Shown one piece after another: positions 32,754 to 43,105 of a DNA stretch of 64,000 nt (its first letter is position 1; each line of letters starts with the position of its first letter). The translations under genes and the position numbers were made by a program. The stretch is from Acholoe squamosa (Eukaryota; Annelida; Polychaeta; Phyllodocida; Polynoidae). The stretch is taken from NCBI GenBank assembly GCA_949317995.1, contig OX439036.1:24278854-24342853 (forward strand), in the 5' to 3' direction. The notes under the pieces are model-generated. The model was not told the DNA's origin. It searched no databases and was given only the letters and a program-made list of their open reading frames with translations.

Positions 32754-34067
32754 TTAATCACGGGTATATTTGAATAATAGGTAGTTTATATCATCCATGG
32801 TAAGTGGCAGGTGAGGTATCACTTCCAAGGGTACAAGCCTCCTTAACCACTGCCTGCACAGGTTCCTTAAGGTAAGATGTACAGGAACACTGACCAACAT
32901 CACTGATGGCTTTCTCCTTCCTTCACACATGATAGCCATATGGCGGCAGTCCAAAGAAAACAATGGGAAGATGGCTGCTGGAGTAACAGACACCTCCAGT
33001 CCACAGCCTATACCAGCAAACTGCCAGAGTACATCAAGAGAATCTGAATCGTGGACACGGACACTACATGGCAGAATAGATAGCTCTGAGGTTGGGGAAA
33101 GTGTTCCCGTTAGCACAGCAAGGAAGCGACCGTCAGGGGAGAAATTAAGGTTCTGTATTTCATCCACAACTGTCATGCTATTGGTACAGTTGGTTCCAGG
33201 GAAGGTCACTAGTGGTGAACGATTCCTGAGGTCCATAATGGATAATGACCGATGGGTGTTTGTACTTCGACTAGCCACTGCCAGCCTAGCCCAAGCATAC
33301 CGAGGGTCAAAGGCTAGGACAATGCTTCTCCCCTCTTGAGGAAACATAGTGGTGTTTGCTGGTGTATCAGGTGACAGGTCCAGGAGGTATACAGAGTCAT
33401 CAGGGAGGACCCTCCTGTTCTTCTCCTGGAGGTATACCCAACTTGGTTTGAGCAGTAACTTAGAGTAATCTGGGCTGATAACAACCTCCATGACCACAGA
33501 ACCCTCCTGATAGCCAGAGGGGAAGGAGATAATCTTCTCCACATCAACCATATCAATTTTCTCCCTGGCCAGGTAACCTTCAAACAGCCCACTGTCCTTT
33601 CTACACACCTGTATGACCATTACGTCATCCCTCACCCCCACCACATGCACAGTACGCCGCAGTCCTGGCATAGCTTCATCTAAACCATCAAATGACACTG
33701 GCCTTGGAAACTTGACAGTTTTCCAGCTCAGCAGCTCTTTGTGCCGCTTTTCTATCAGCAGCAGGAACTTGCCATGTGCTTGAGTTATCAGTGGAACAAA
33801 GGCTCCTAGTTCAAAATAGTCCGAGTTGGTGAGGACAGGTGTTAAATATCTGCCACCTGTCACCCAAGGCTGAAAACGAGAGTCAGCATCAGTGATGTAG
33901 TTAATCGTTGGGTCAAAATACCAAAGCACTGCAGTCTTCTTGAAGAATTGTCGTCTCCCATATTGACAACAGATGTTCCAGTCTCTGTACAGAAATGGCT
34001 CCACATTGGGGGAGGGCTTGTCTTTCTTCCTGCTCTCCATGCGCCGATAGCTGCACCCGATGCCCAT
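32754..34067 (-). CDS. single-exon WD40-like propeller protein with SOCS box, paralogue 2
   Basis: 437 aa from the first ATG (34065-34067, context AACAATGG). The frame stays open about 80 nt further upstream without another ATG, so this start is preferred. It begins MGIGCSYRRMESRKKDK: Gly2 and Ser6 fit myristoylation, Cys5 could be palmitoylated and a basic cluster follows. Shared family signatures: AVLWYFDPTINY, RFQPWVTGGRYL, LAFDPRYAWARL, NLNFSPDGRFLAVLT, AIFPLFSLDCRHMAI. The SOCS box at about 397-437 has LRNLCRQWL (BC box), but the Cul5 box reads HLPLTMDDINYL, so the second Pro of LPxP is Thr. A probable 3' splice site (gcttttcag) on the minus strand near 34190 hints at an untranslated 5' exon. 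Role as for paralogue 1; the weaker Cul5 box may change cullin pairing (inference). Confidence 0.9.
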   Translation of the reverse strand: MGIGCSYRRMESRKKDKPSPNVEPFLYRDWNICCQYGRRQFFKKTAVLWYFDPTINYITDADSRFQPWVTGGRYLTPVLTNSDYFELGAFVPLITQAHGKFLLLIEKRHKELLSWKTVKFPRPVSFDGLDEAMPGLRRTVHVVGVRDDVMVIQVCRKDSGLFEGYLAREKIDMVDVEKIISFPSGYQEGSVVMEVVISPDYSKLLLKPSWVYLQEKNRRVLPDDSVYLLDLSPDTPANTTMFPQEGRSIVLAFDPRYAWARLAVASRSTNTHRSLSIMDLRNRSPLVTFPGTNCTNSMTVVDEIQNLNFSPDGRFLAVLTGTLSPTSELSILPCSVRVHDSDSLDVLWQFAGIGCGLEVSVTPAAIFPLFSLDCRHMAIMCEGRRKPSVMLVSVPVHLTLRNLCRQWLRRLVPLEVIPHLPLTMDDINYLLFKYTRD

Positions 34068-34731
34068 TGTTGTTGGACAGGCTCCTGGAGATATTCCCCT
34101 GGAGAGGTTCCCTGGGCTCCTGCTGGACAGGTATTGTGGACTGGACACCCTCTGGAGAAGTTATATATTGTAGCCCGCCTCACCTGAAAAGCAGTGTGAA
34201 TATCTGGGAAGTAGCTGACCAGGCATTAGTCAAGTTTATATCATATAATTATGATTCATGTGTGGTAGTGCAAGATATCAACAGTATTGTTTAATCTACA
34301 TTCTAATACGTATTGGATTTATTATATTGATTTCTTAATCATCCTACTTAAAATACAAAATCAAACATTAAAGAATATGCTTACTCCCTTACTTCGATGA
34401 GTATGGGCTGCAGAAGTAACAGATCATGTGTCTATTGGTATTATAAAACATAGATATAATTGATAACAATGTCTAAGTGTGTATAAAAAGGATCAGAGCT
34501 AGTATTGTACAGAAGGATATAAAATAAAGTATAACTGCTATAATTTAATCTATATATGTGTTAAGATGTGCTATGCAGTCCAGGAGATTGCAGGTATTTG
34601 GGGTGGAATGGAAATGGAGATAACATCAGTAACTATGCAATGGCAGCTGTGCAGCTTTATCATGACTTTTTATAGTATAGACAATCCTCTCTGCACCATT
34701 CCCACCTTCGGGCTCCTGCCTTGTGTATTCA
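34068..34731. other. 5' flank of SOCS-box paralogue 2
   Basis: Presumed 5' UTR and promoter region of the minus-strand gene. No TATA box assigned. Confidence 0.4.
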
Positions 34732-34781
34732 GGGAGCATTTCTCAACAATGCAGTTTACCATTATTGAGAAATGCTCTCCC
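34732..34781. repeat. stem-loop with about 18-bp stem
   Basis: GGGAGCATTTCTCAACAAT pairs with ATTATTGAGAAATGCTCTCC, with a 2-nt bulge and a roughly 10-nt loop. It lies about 670 nt upstream of the start of paralogue 2. The loop is small for a microRNA precursor. No function is assigned. Confidence 0.7.
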
Positions 34782-37700
34782 GATCTACTTCACTGACATC
34801 TAAAATCAATAAAAGCAAAATAAGACTTACTTGTAATTCCAGCCTATATAGATGTACTTGTTCATTCCTGTAGTCCCTCACTGGTACTAGTGAGGGGGGA
34901 TGGCCTGTGTCCGTTCTGAGCTGCTGGAGGAAGCTGATTGCAGGGTACTGTAGACATACTGGAGGAGGGGTCTCTAATGGACGACCACCTCCTTATCTGA
35001 GTGGGTGAGGTGGTGTCGTTACTCATTGCCTGGCTGGATACCTTTATGACGCTTTGTTTATAAAGGGTGTGGTGGTGGGGGATGAGAGTAAATCCAGCTT
35101 ACAAATTACAAGTCCCACTTGCACCACCAAACGCTGTATACATACAAACCCAAATCTTGCCTATCTCAATGGACATACTGACAGTATCCTTTGGATTGAC
35201 AGAAACTCTATATAGAGTGGGCTTCCTTGTCGCTCTAACATAAAACAACTGGCTCCCTTTTACAGCACACTAAACTTTGAAATGCTTCCATCAAGGTGTA
35301 TTTTGTTGCTTGAAGCCGCTGCCAGGCAACGTAGTAGAAACTCCAGATATAGTTTATGGTCGGAGTGCCTGTGGCAATGACCCGGGCAAAGGTCTGGGTA
35401 CTTTACAATTAGAACCAGTGTTAGAACCAGTTCCTGCACTTACCTACAGCATTCTAAAACTTTGGGATATTGGCTCTGGAGGCTGTTTTCAAAAGACTGA
35501 GAAGCATCTTCTTGGGGCAGACACCTCACTTCCTACTTCCCTTCTCTACTCGACCGTTCAATACCACTTCCTACACTATACTCCAAAGGTAGTCACTTTG
35601 CTATGAATCAGACTCTGTGAAATGTGGGAGAACAACTTCTGTGAGCAGTCACACCTGAGTGCCTTTGTGTAGGAAGCAACTTCCACCGAAGGGGTTGTTA
35701 CTTGGGATGCACTTAACACTTTTGGGGCATTTTTTTGGGACAGCTTTTGAACCACTTTTGTCAGGAAGTAGCTTTTAGTAACACAAGAGTTTACCATATG
35801 TGTGTCACGTTAATTTTTGGAAGTGTATCTTAAACAGAAGTGACTTCCAATGGTTTGGAAACAGCCTCCTGGTGTGTGTGAGGGTGGGGGATATTGACCC
35901 AAGCTGGATCACTTCCTGGCCACTCAATAGAGTGGTCAGTATAGTGTGACAAACATGGTCTGAAGATGAGTAAATGTAGACTGGCACAATGTATCATAAT
36001 GAAGGTGCCAACTCCAATTGATGTCTACACGCCCACCTATCCTGCATATAATACATTGACCAGTGATAGAACCCCCCCCCCCCCCAACCACCATCCCTGC
36101 GACAGAATGGATCCGAGAGTGAAGGAAGCAGGCAAGCAAGCAAGCAAGGCACTAAGTCAGGCACTAAGTCAGGCACTAAGTCAGGCAAGCAGACAGGAAG
36201 GAAGGAGGGAAGAAAGGAAGGAAGGAAGGAAGGAAGGAAGGAAGGGAGGAAGGAAGGAAGGAAGGAAGGAAGGAAGGAAGAAAGGAAGGAAGGAAGGAAG
36301 GAAGGAAGGAAGGAAACAGCGAAGGTGTATTGAAAAGTGAGATTGTATTGAAAAAGGGAGGAAGGAAAGAGGGAATTCCTATATTATTCTAATTCGATCA
36401 ACCGCCATGTGGAATTTAAAAAAAAAACAGAAAAAAAGCAACAACAAAAAAAAACAGGTGAAATTCTTGTTCCTCTTTGAACGTCACTGGTCACAAATCC
36501 TGTTTATGACTACTTGCTAGGTAACAGTGACGCACCTGACCTCTCTGCTAATTGAATAAATGGCAGGCTCACGATTGACGCATTCTGCACTTTTCTGAGG
36601 TATCCACGAAGAACAGGAGTGTAAGATGTCTTGTTAATAAGGCAGTGAATGATATTAGAACTTTAAAAAAAATACTTTGTTATATGACTTTGCTGATATG
36701 ACCACCCCTCTAAGAGATTCGCACTGTGACGCTTGCCACGCTAGGATTTTGCCACCCAACTAAATCTTATGCTTTCAGTCTACTTGAAATAGGACGGATG
36801 ACCATTGTTATAATGGTATGCCCTAGTCACTGCAGTGCAATTAAAAAAAACTTAATCAGTACTACTTAATTTCAATGATAATCATAATATCTGATGTATA
36901 ATCTTTCAATTACACTGAATACAACATGTGTTATGTATATCACAGCATCTACCAGTGACCAGTAGTTGGATGGTGCAGAAGACGTGCCTTCATCCCTGCA
37001 AGCTGTACTGGGGCCGGTCTCATGAAAATGATAAAATAAAGTGTAGATCTCAGCCCGACCCTGGGACCCAGTCCAAAGTCCTAGGAAAACGTCGAAAACC
37101 CTTGGTACTATGTGATGGAGTAGTTACAACATATAACAGATAGTAAAAAAAAAATAACAGGGACATAATTATTTCGAAATTGCTGACGATAACATGGCCG
37201 TAATCTTCATGAAAACCACTTAGAATCTAACATAGAGGCACTGCACTGCATCGTCAGTGAAATTTGTGATCGTCAGCTATATTGAAATAAACCCCACAAT
37301 CAGGTCTATTTCAGAACAATATTTGGCCCTGATTGAGATTTTGTACAATCATAAGACTTGAACAATTGTGATTTCAATTGTACAACACAAAGTCGTACGG
37401 ATTCCTGGACAAGACCACAGACTATCTACAACTATAGAATGTGTGGGTGCTATGGACAAGACCACAGACTATCTACAACTATAGAATATGTGGGTGCTAT
37501 CATACATTTTGTATGTCTTTTTGTAAATCCTTTTACATGATTTGAATTTTACAAGGAATTGGTGAGCGTCTAAAAAGGCTAAATATAATCTACACAAATC
37601 TGAAAGTGTTGGTCGTAGGGCCGTTTGGTGAACGTGAATCGTTCTGAAACATACCCAGGTATTGGGTGCTTATACACATTCAACTGTCAATTTAAGTGAT

Positions 37701-38259
37701 ATATTTCATTGCACTGATGTCTCGTTAAAAGCAGAATAATAAAAGAACACCTTGGACAGAAGTGATACTATTATTTATTTCTTCCAATAATACAGCATTC
37801 AAGTAGACGTCTTATTCATTCATCAACCAAATGTTATAGATAAGTTATCGATCGATCAGGCCTCTCTCAATTCTAGATGGATGCTCTCCCCTCTTTATAA
37901 TACTAGCAGAAAATGTAACAAGTTTCGTCTGTTTTTGCCATGTCACTGTTATACATATACACTAACAACAATAGTACTAATATTCACAGGGATACATTAG
38001 TATGCCATCAAATACCTTGGTCGGATATCACTAGAATTCACTAAACACTACATTAAACATCATATAACAGACTGTATTTTACTATAGGCAGAGTCACCAT
38101 ATAGGTTTACAACATGTATATTAGTAATGAAGGTTTATTATTCATGTAGAGGATGTGCCATCTAATGAGCTACTAACAATAAGTCCACCATTACTGCACC
38201 ATCATAATTAAAACTTGTAAGCACCAGATTTACCATGTCTAACAGGCAAATGATAACTA
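34782..38259. other. intergenic with simple repeats
   Basis: No gene recognised. Contains a poly-C run (about 36070), 13-bp CACTAAGTCAGG repeats (36150-36185), an AGGA-rich tract and a 48-bp tandem duplication (37405-37500: GGACAAGACCACAGACTATC... twice). Confidence 0.6.
36190..36320. repeat. (AAGG)n microsatellite
   Basis: About 30 GGAA/AAGG units with a few interruptions. Confidence 0.95.
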
Positions 38260-38529
38260 TAAGGGGGTGGTCATTTATTAACAACAGGGGGTTGGTTGGT
38301 GAAATTCCATGTGTGTGCGGCGAAAGCTTTTCCGTCCCCCTCGGACGGGTCTGAACTTTTTAGACCCCTCATTGATTCTTTAGTGTTGCGTGGCCTCTTT
38401 TGCTCTTAAAAAAGGGGTGATTTTTTTTTGTGTGTCACCCTAAGGGGAGTCTCAATTATGTTTTGTCTCCCCTCCCACAAACCACACCAACATTCCCTCT
38501 GGTTATTGAAAAAAATGACCACTCCCTTA
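38260..38529. mobile_element. MITE with TAAGGG(A/G)GTGGTCATTT ends, copy 1
   Basis: 270 bp. The left end TAAGGGGGTGGTCATTTATT is mirrored by AAATGACCACTCCCTTA at the right. The interior is rich in C and G runs. Same ends as the copy at 39328-39652. Confidence 0.75.
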
Positions 38530-39327
38530 TTAGATGACGTCAAATGAAACACAAGAGACATATGTCTAAAACCTCCGTTACTCAATAATTATGTCACCTT
38601 CAAACTACTGATGAATTTTACTGTTACTTGAACGACAGATAACCTTTCTACATAACAGTTGTGTAGTATATTACTTTATTCACCATCAATGCCCACTGTG
38701 TCATTTTATTGGCTATGTCTACAATCATCTATGCCCAAGGAATATAACATCATAATCATTTTCTGTTAGAAAAAGGCCTTCATTTAATGAATTCAGAGTG
38801 GTAATGGGACAATACACAATTTCTTATTATCACATCCTTTGCCTGTTTAATTAGATTTCTGAGCTTGTTTTGCGGCGCAGGAGGGGAAGACCCGTCCATG
38901 CACTGTTTTTCACACTGCCTGTCATCACATTTAGGGAGCTTTATAACGCTTAATGTGCCAACAGTGAAGAAATGGAATAACAGGAATCACAAGTCTAGAC
39001 AAATATAAGTGAAAAAATAGCCGTATACATTTACATTGTCCTCTCATCATATTTAGACTTCATAATGGCGGATTTACACTGGGGCACGAGGAGTATGACC
39101 CTTTTTGTCCCATGTATAGTTAAAGTCACAGAGTCTGATCATTTGGGGCTTAAACATCAACGTTCTTTGAAATCAATCAGGAAACTTACACACATCTACC
39201 CCTCTTGCTTACATTTTCCATATTTTAACTTGCATTTCATTGAAAAAAATGAATAATACTTTTAAGTACACTCCATAACTCTATCTATAGGATTTATACT
39301 ATAAAATGCCTGTAATATACCCCTTTC

Positions 39328-39652
39328 TAAGGGAGTGATCATTTTTTAACAACAGGGGGGGCTGGTGGGTTTGCGCGCGGAAGCGCGAAAAAAAATTGCG
39401 ACCCCCCCCTCTCGAGGGGGTAAAATTTTTTCGACCCCCCCCCATAAGGGACAAAAATCGCGCGCAAACGTCCCCTTTTAGCCTATAGTAACGCGCGGGG
39501 TTTTCCACTGAAAACAGGTGAAATTATTTTGACCCCTCCCATCAGAGGTATTGAAAAAATTCTGATCCCCCGGTCAAGGGGTTGAAAAAATTCTGACCCC
39601 CCCTCAAACCCACCGCCCCCCCCCCTGTTGTTAGAAAATGATCACTCCCTAA
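39328..39652. mobile_element. MITE with TAAGGGAGTGATCATTTT ends, copy 2
   Basis: About 325 bp. The left end TAAGGGAGTGATCATTTTTT with AACAACAGGGGG is mirrored by CCCCCTGTTGTTAGAAAATG and ATCACTCCCTAA at the right. Inverted ends of about 40 bp. Interior of G and C runs and GCGCGC words. About 800 bp from copy 1. Confidence 0.85.
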
Positions 39653-39819
39653 GCTTATGTGAAATATCAATAACATTGATGGTAAACTGGTAAACCATTC
39701 CCTAATCATGATATTCTTACATCATTTGGAGAACATTTGAGTAGAGTTTAAAGAATGAAGAAAAGCAGACTATATCACCTTAAGAGCTAATTTCCTCGTT
39801 TTGGACACCAAATTAGCCC

Positions 39820-39853
39820 CCCCCCCCCAAAAAAAAAAAAAAAAAAAAAAAAA
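39820..39853. repeat. poly-C / poly-A run
   Basis: Ten or so C followed by about 22 A. Simple sequence. Confidence 0.9.
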
Positions 39854-40398
39854 CAGACAGCGGTTGCACCCCTTCTCTCTGCCTCTCTCTGTGCACCTCC
39901 TTTATCAAATCCTGGATCGGCCAGTGACTCCCTTTCTCCTTTATATCACGGTAGGCTTTAGACACTAACACAATTTGATATAAAAGACAGGGGAATTGTG
40001 TGTATACTAGAATAGCTTTACTTGGTGAGAAGGTATACTCTCAAATTGATTTATCTCATCTTCACAAGTGTACAAACATACAAGTAATTGACATGTACAA
40101 AATAACATCTCAGTTGAAACACTCAATGAATAATCCTTATCTGTTCATCTTTCACATAATTATCTTCCATTGGCCATCTATGATCTATGTCAGAATTGAC
40201 CATATATATTTGTGAGGCCTTCATACTGAATTCGGAGTAAAATATAGCATTTGTCTCTCGTTTCTGTAATAGGACTTCTTCCAATAATAATAATAATCAC
40301 GGACATTTCAAATTTTGTAACTTTTTAACTGGACACTCTTAGAATCATTATTCTATTGCTGTGTAAGTCCTGTCTCTCATGTGTTCACCTATATACTT

Positions 40399-40404
40399 TT
40401 TATT
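40399..40404 (-). terminator. poly(A) signal of SOCS-box paralogue 3
   Basis: AATAAA on the minus strand, about 65 nt beyond the stop codon. Confidence 0.55.
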
Positions 40405-40467
40405 GATACATTGCCTGGTAGATTTTGTCCCTTGTCATTTTGCCATCATTCCATGGACCTTGACCGA

Positions 40468-41718
40468 TCATCCGTAGCTAGGCTGGAAGCGGAGGTAGGC
40501 TTTAAGTTTAGTCGGCAGTGGGAGACTCTGTACGTCCTGGGCGTCAAAGTGTTGCCGTAACGTCAGACGGCACAGGCTCTGCAGGTCCAGGAGGGTGGGC
40601 ACCTTAAAGACATGCACACCGGAGACCTGCTGGTAGAAGGTTCCCTGCTCACCAAATGCCACCGCCAGGTGTGTGCCTGTCTCCGAGAAGAGCGGGAAGA
40701 GCGCTGCAGGTGAGAGAGTGGGCACCTCTGCCAGGTACTGGGTACGGAGAACATGCAACACCTTAAGGTCAGTGCTCGAGTAGACTAGCACACGGGGGAA
40801 GTTAAACAAGCCATCCTTTACCGACCTCCCCAGGATGAGAGAAGCAATGTAGATGCCATCAGGACTAAACACTATGTTGTGGGTAGTCTGGTAGTGAGTG
40901 GGATCTGATTCTGTGATGACACTATCATCCTCCAGGTCATAAATGCACATGATGTCCCGGCCGTTCTTAAGGTAGTTAGCTATGGCGACACGGCGGGATC
41001 TGTATCTAGGATCAAAGGCAATGAAGGGCCTGACAGCAGTGCCTTCAAAGACTGTGCGGACTACAGGACACTGGTCTCCCTTACAGGAGATGAGCTTCAT
41101 AATGTCCTTATACTCTCCCTGACAGAAGTTTAACACATACATGGCATTGGGTTTTAGAATGAAGGAGGAGAGGTCAGGGCTGATGATGCAGTCACAGAGA
41201 TAGTGTCTAGTGGCGGCCTCCTCCTTGTACATCCCCGTCACCACCCCAGTCTTCATGTGTACCACCAGGAACTCCATAACAGCATCAGAACAGTTAATCT
41301 GGATGATGGCAATGCCATCCCTGTACCCCACCACCTGAGCCGACTTAAGGTAATGTCCTGAGGGCTCTGGCTCCACATGCAAACGCTGCTGGTAGGCACA
41401 CGGCAGTCGGATGTGGGTATCCTGGTGGAAGCAGCCCTCTGTGATCGTTAAAAGGAAGTAGGGTCGTTGCATGATCTTCTCAGGTGTATCATGGCGCAAG
41501 GAAAAGTAGCGCCCACTGGTGCACCAGGGTTGGAGGCGTGCTTTGACATTATATGTATAGTCTATGCGAGGATCGAACCCCCAGAGAACAGCTGAATACT
41601 TCCAAGAGGCCAAAGAGCTCGTGTAGACCTGAAACCAGGCCTTGGTCTCCTCATCCTCATCCTGCACAGCCGCCTCCACGGGCTCGGTGGAATTTCTCCT
41701 GCTTCCACCGGCACCCAT
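40468..41718 (-). CDS. single-exon WD40-like propeller protein with SOCS box, paralogue 3
   Basis: 416 aa from the first ATG (41716-41718, context GCGATGG). The frame stays open seven codons upstream but without an ATG. It starts MGAGGSRRNSTEP, again Gly2/Ser6 plus basic residues, followed by an acidic stretch (QDEDEETKAW). Family signatures: AVLWGFDPRIDY, RLQPWCTSGRYF, IAFDPRYRSRRVAIA, NIVFSPDGIYIASLI, ALFPLFSETGTHLAV. The SOCS box at about 376-416 has LQSLCRLTL (BC box) and VQSLPLPTKLKAYL (Cul5 box), both intact. Expected role: substrate-binding subunit of an Elongin B/C-Cullin 5 ligase, probably held at a membrane by its lipid tail (inference). A TATAAAAAGG on the minus strand at 41753-41762 is unusually close to the start codon. 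Confidence 0.9.
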   Translation of the reverse strand: MGAGGSRRNSTEPVEAAVQDEDEETKAWFQVYTSSLASWKYSAVLWGFDPRIDYTYNVKARLQPWCTSGRYFSLRHDTPEKIMQRPYFLLTITEGCFHQDTHIRLPCAYQQRLHVEPEPSGHYLKSAQVVGYRDGIAIIQINCSDAVMEFLVVHMKTGVVTGMYKEEAATRHYLCDCIISPDLSSFILKPNAMYVLNFCQGEYKDIMKLISCKGDQCPVVRTVFEGTAVRPFIAFDPRYRSRRVAIANYLKNGRDIMCIYDLEDDSVITESDPTHYQTTHNIVFSPDGIYIASLILGRSVKDGLFNFPRVLVYSSTDLKVLHVLRTQYLAEVPTLSPAALFPLFSETGTHLAVAFGEQGTFYQQVSGVHVFKVPTLLDLQSLCRLTLRQHFDAQDVQSLPLPTKLKAYLRFQPSYG

Positions 41719-41762
41719 CGCCTCCCTTTTGCTTTTCAAATGTGATTTCAGTCCTTTTTATA

Positions 41763-42580
41763 GTATAAGTATACGTTCCTTACAGGTATTTTTATATATC
41801 TATCTGACTGCTTCTGGGATCACGTTCTCTGTCAGTTTCTCTCAGTGTGGCTCAGTGTGAGTTCAAGGCAGAGGGATCATCGTCCGCTGGTCGCCATCTG
41901 GAAGCAGAAGCACAGGTGGGTCAGCGGGAACAAGCGAGAATCAGAGAGGACAGGAGCTTCATGTAGATCCTCTGCAACACTTGACAGTTTTAGATCCATG
42001 CCTTTGTGGTTTGGGTTATAAAAGAGGTGGGTTTCAGAACACATCTATAGACGCCAAAACCAAGATGGTTTTCACTGTCAGAATCAGCTTGGAGGATATT
42101 GAATGTACCTTTTCGTCATGATGAGAGGGTGCTTCTTGAGAAGTACCTAGTTCACCTTTTTTCAGAATGACAAACGAGCGGAAAAACTGTGAATATCAAG
42201 TTATTCCTTAACTTTACATGGCTTCCATGCATTTCTTTTTGTGAATTTACATACTGGATTGTTCTAGGTGATCTTTTTTCTCAACAATATTCAATAGTAC
42301 GATATTCAGTTACACAACTTAATTCTGATGTGCCGATAGGGTGAATTACATAAAGATCACATCTTGATGATGATTTTCATACCTTATTGACCAAATTCTG
42401 TAATATGTATGGTCCTCTCCACAGATTCTTTCCCTTTTTTATTTCCCTGCTCCCCTGTGCCCTATCGCTCCATGATGGGGCTGTTTTCAAATTCAATCAT
42501 TTTAGGCAGATTCACAAAATATGGCAGCGTTTTATATGCACGACATGGGTCTCATATACACGCGGACTTACAGTAGACGT
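41763..42580. other. intergenic, nothing recognised
   Basis: Flank of SOCS-box paralogue 3. No further gene or repeat seen. Confidence 0.5.
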
Positions 42581-42595
42581 CGAATTGGCGGTCTC

Positions 42596-42651
42596 CCTCA
42601 CTCCTCTCTCTCTTCTCTCTCTCTTTCTCTCTCTCTCTCTCACTCCTCTCT

Positions 42652-42707
<56 letters not shown>

Positions 42708-42730
42708 TCTCTCCTTCTCTCTTCCTCTCT
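42596..42730. repeat. (CT)n microsatellite
   Basis: Long CTCTCT tract with CACTC and CTAT interruptions. Confidence 0.95.
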
Positions 42731-42858
42731 GAGGACAAGATGAGAGTCAATATGGTACCCTTTTAATCAGTAACAGATGAATAACGTGATAAGTACATGC
42801 GTCATACGAGTTTATATGGACAAAGCCGGACAAAGTGGTTTACTTTACTATCTATGAT

Positions 42859-43105
42859 CAGGGGCGTAGGAATGACGGGGAAGTAAGGGGGTGGGATTGT
42901 CCCACTCCCCGCAGTCTCAAAGAAGGGGACTTGAATATTGTCTCCCCTATAATAGAGAATTGTAAAAAAACACGAATGAATGAATAGATAAAAGCCAACG
43001 GTTTATGATGAAATATACAAAATGTCAAATCTCACCTCTCACACTAGACCATCATGGTATTGGGATAGAAAAATTTGGGAACCTGGGTCTCAAAGCAGTC
43101 ACCTA
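42859..43105. mobile_element. truncated copy of the CAGGGGCGTAG MITE
   Basis: Starts CAGGGGCGTAGGAA like the element at 47174, and at about 43060-43100 carries ATTGGGATAG...CCTGGGTCTCAAA, matching the interior of that element. The right inverted end is missing. Confidence 0.6.

Noticed and set aside
35966-36340. 124-codon Lys/Gly/Arg-rich frame
   Set aside because: Read-through of the AAGG microsatellite.
42387-42766. Ser/Leu-rich frames
   Set aside because: Translation of the CT repeat.
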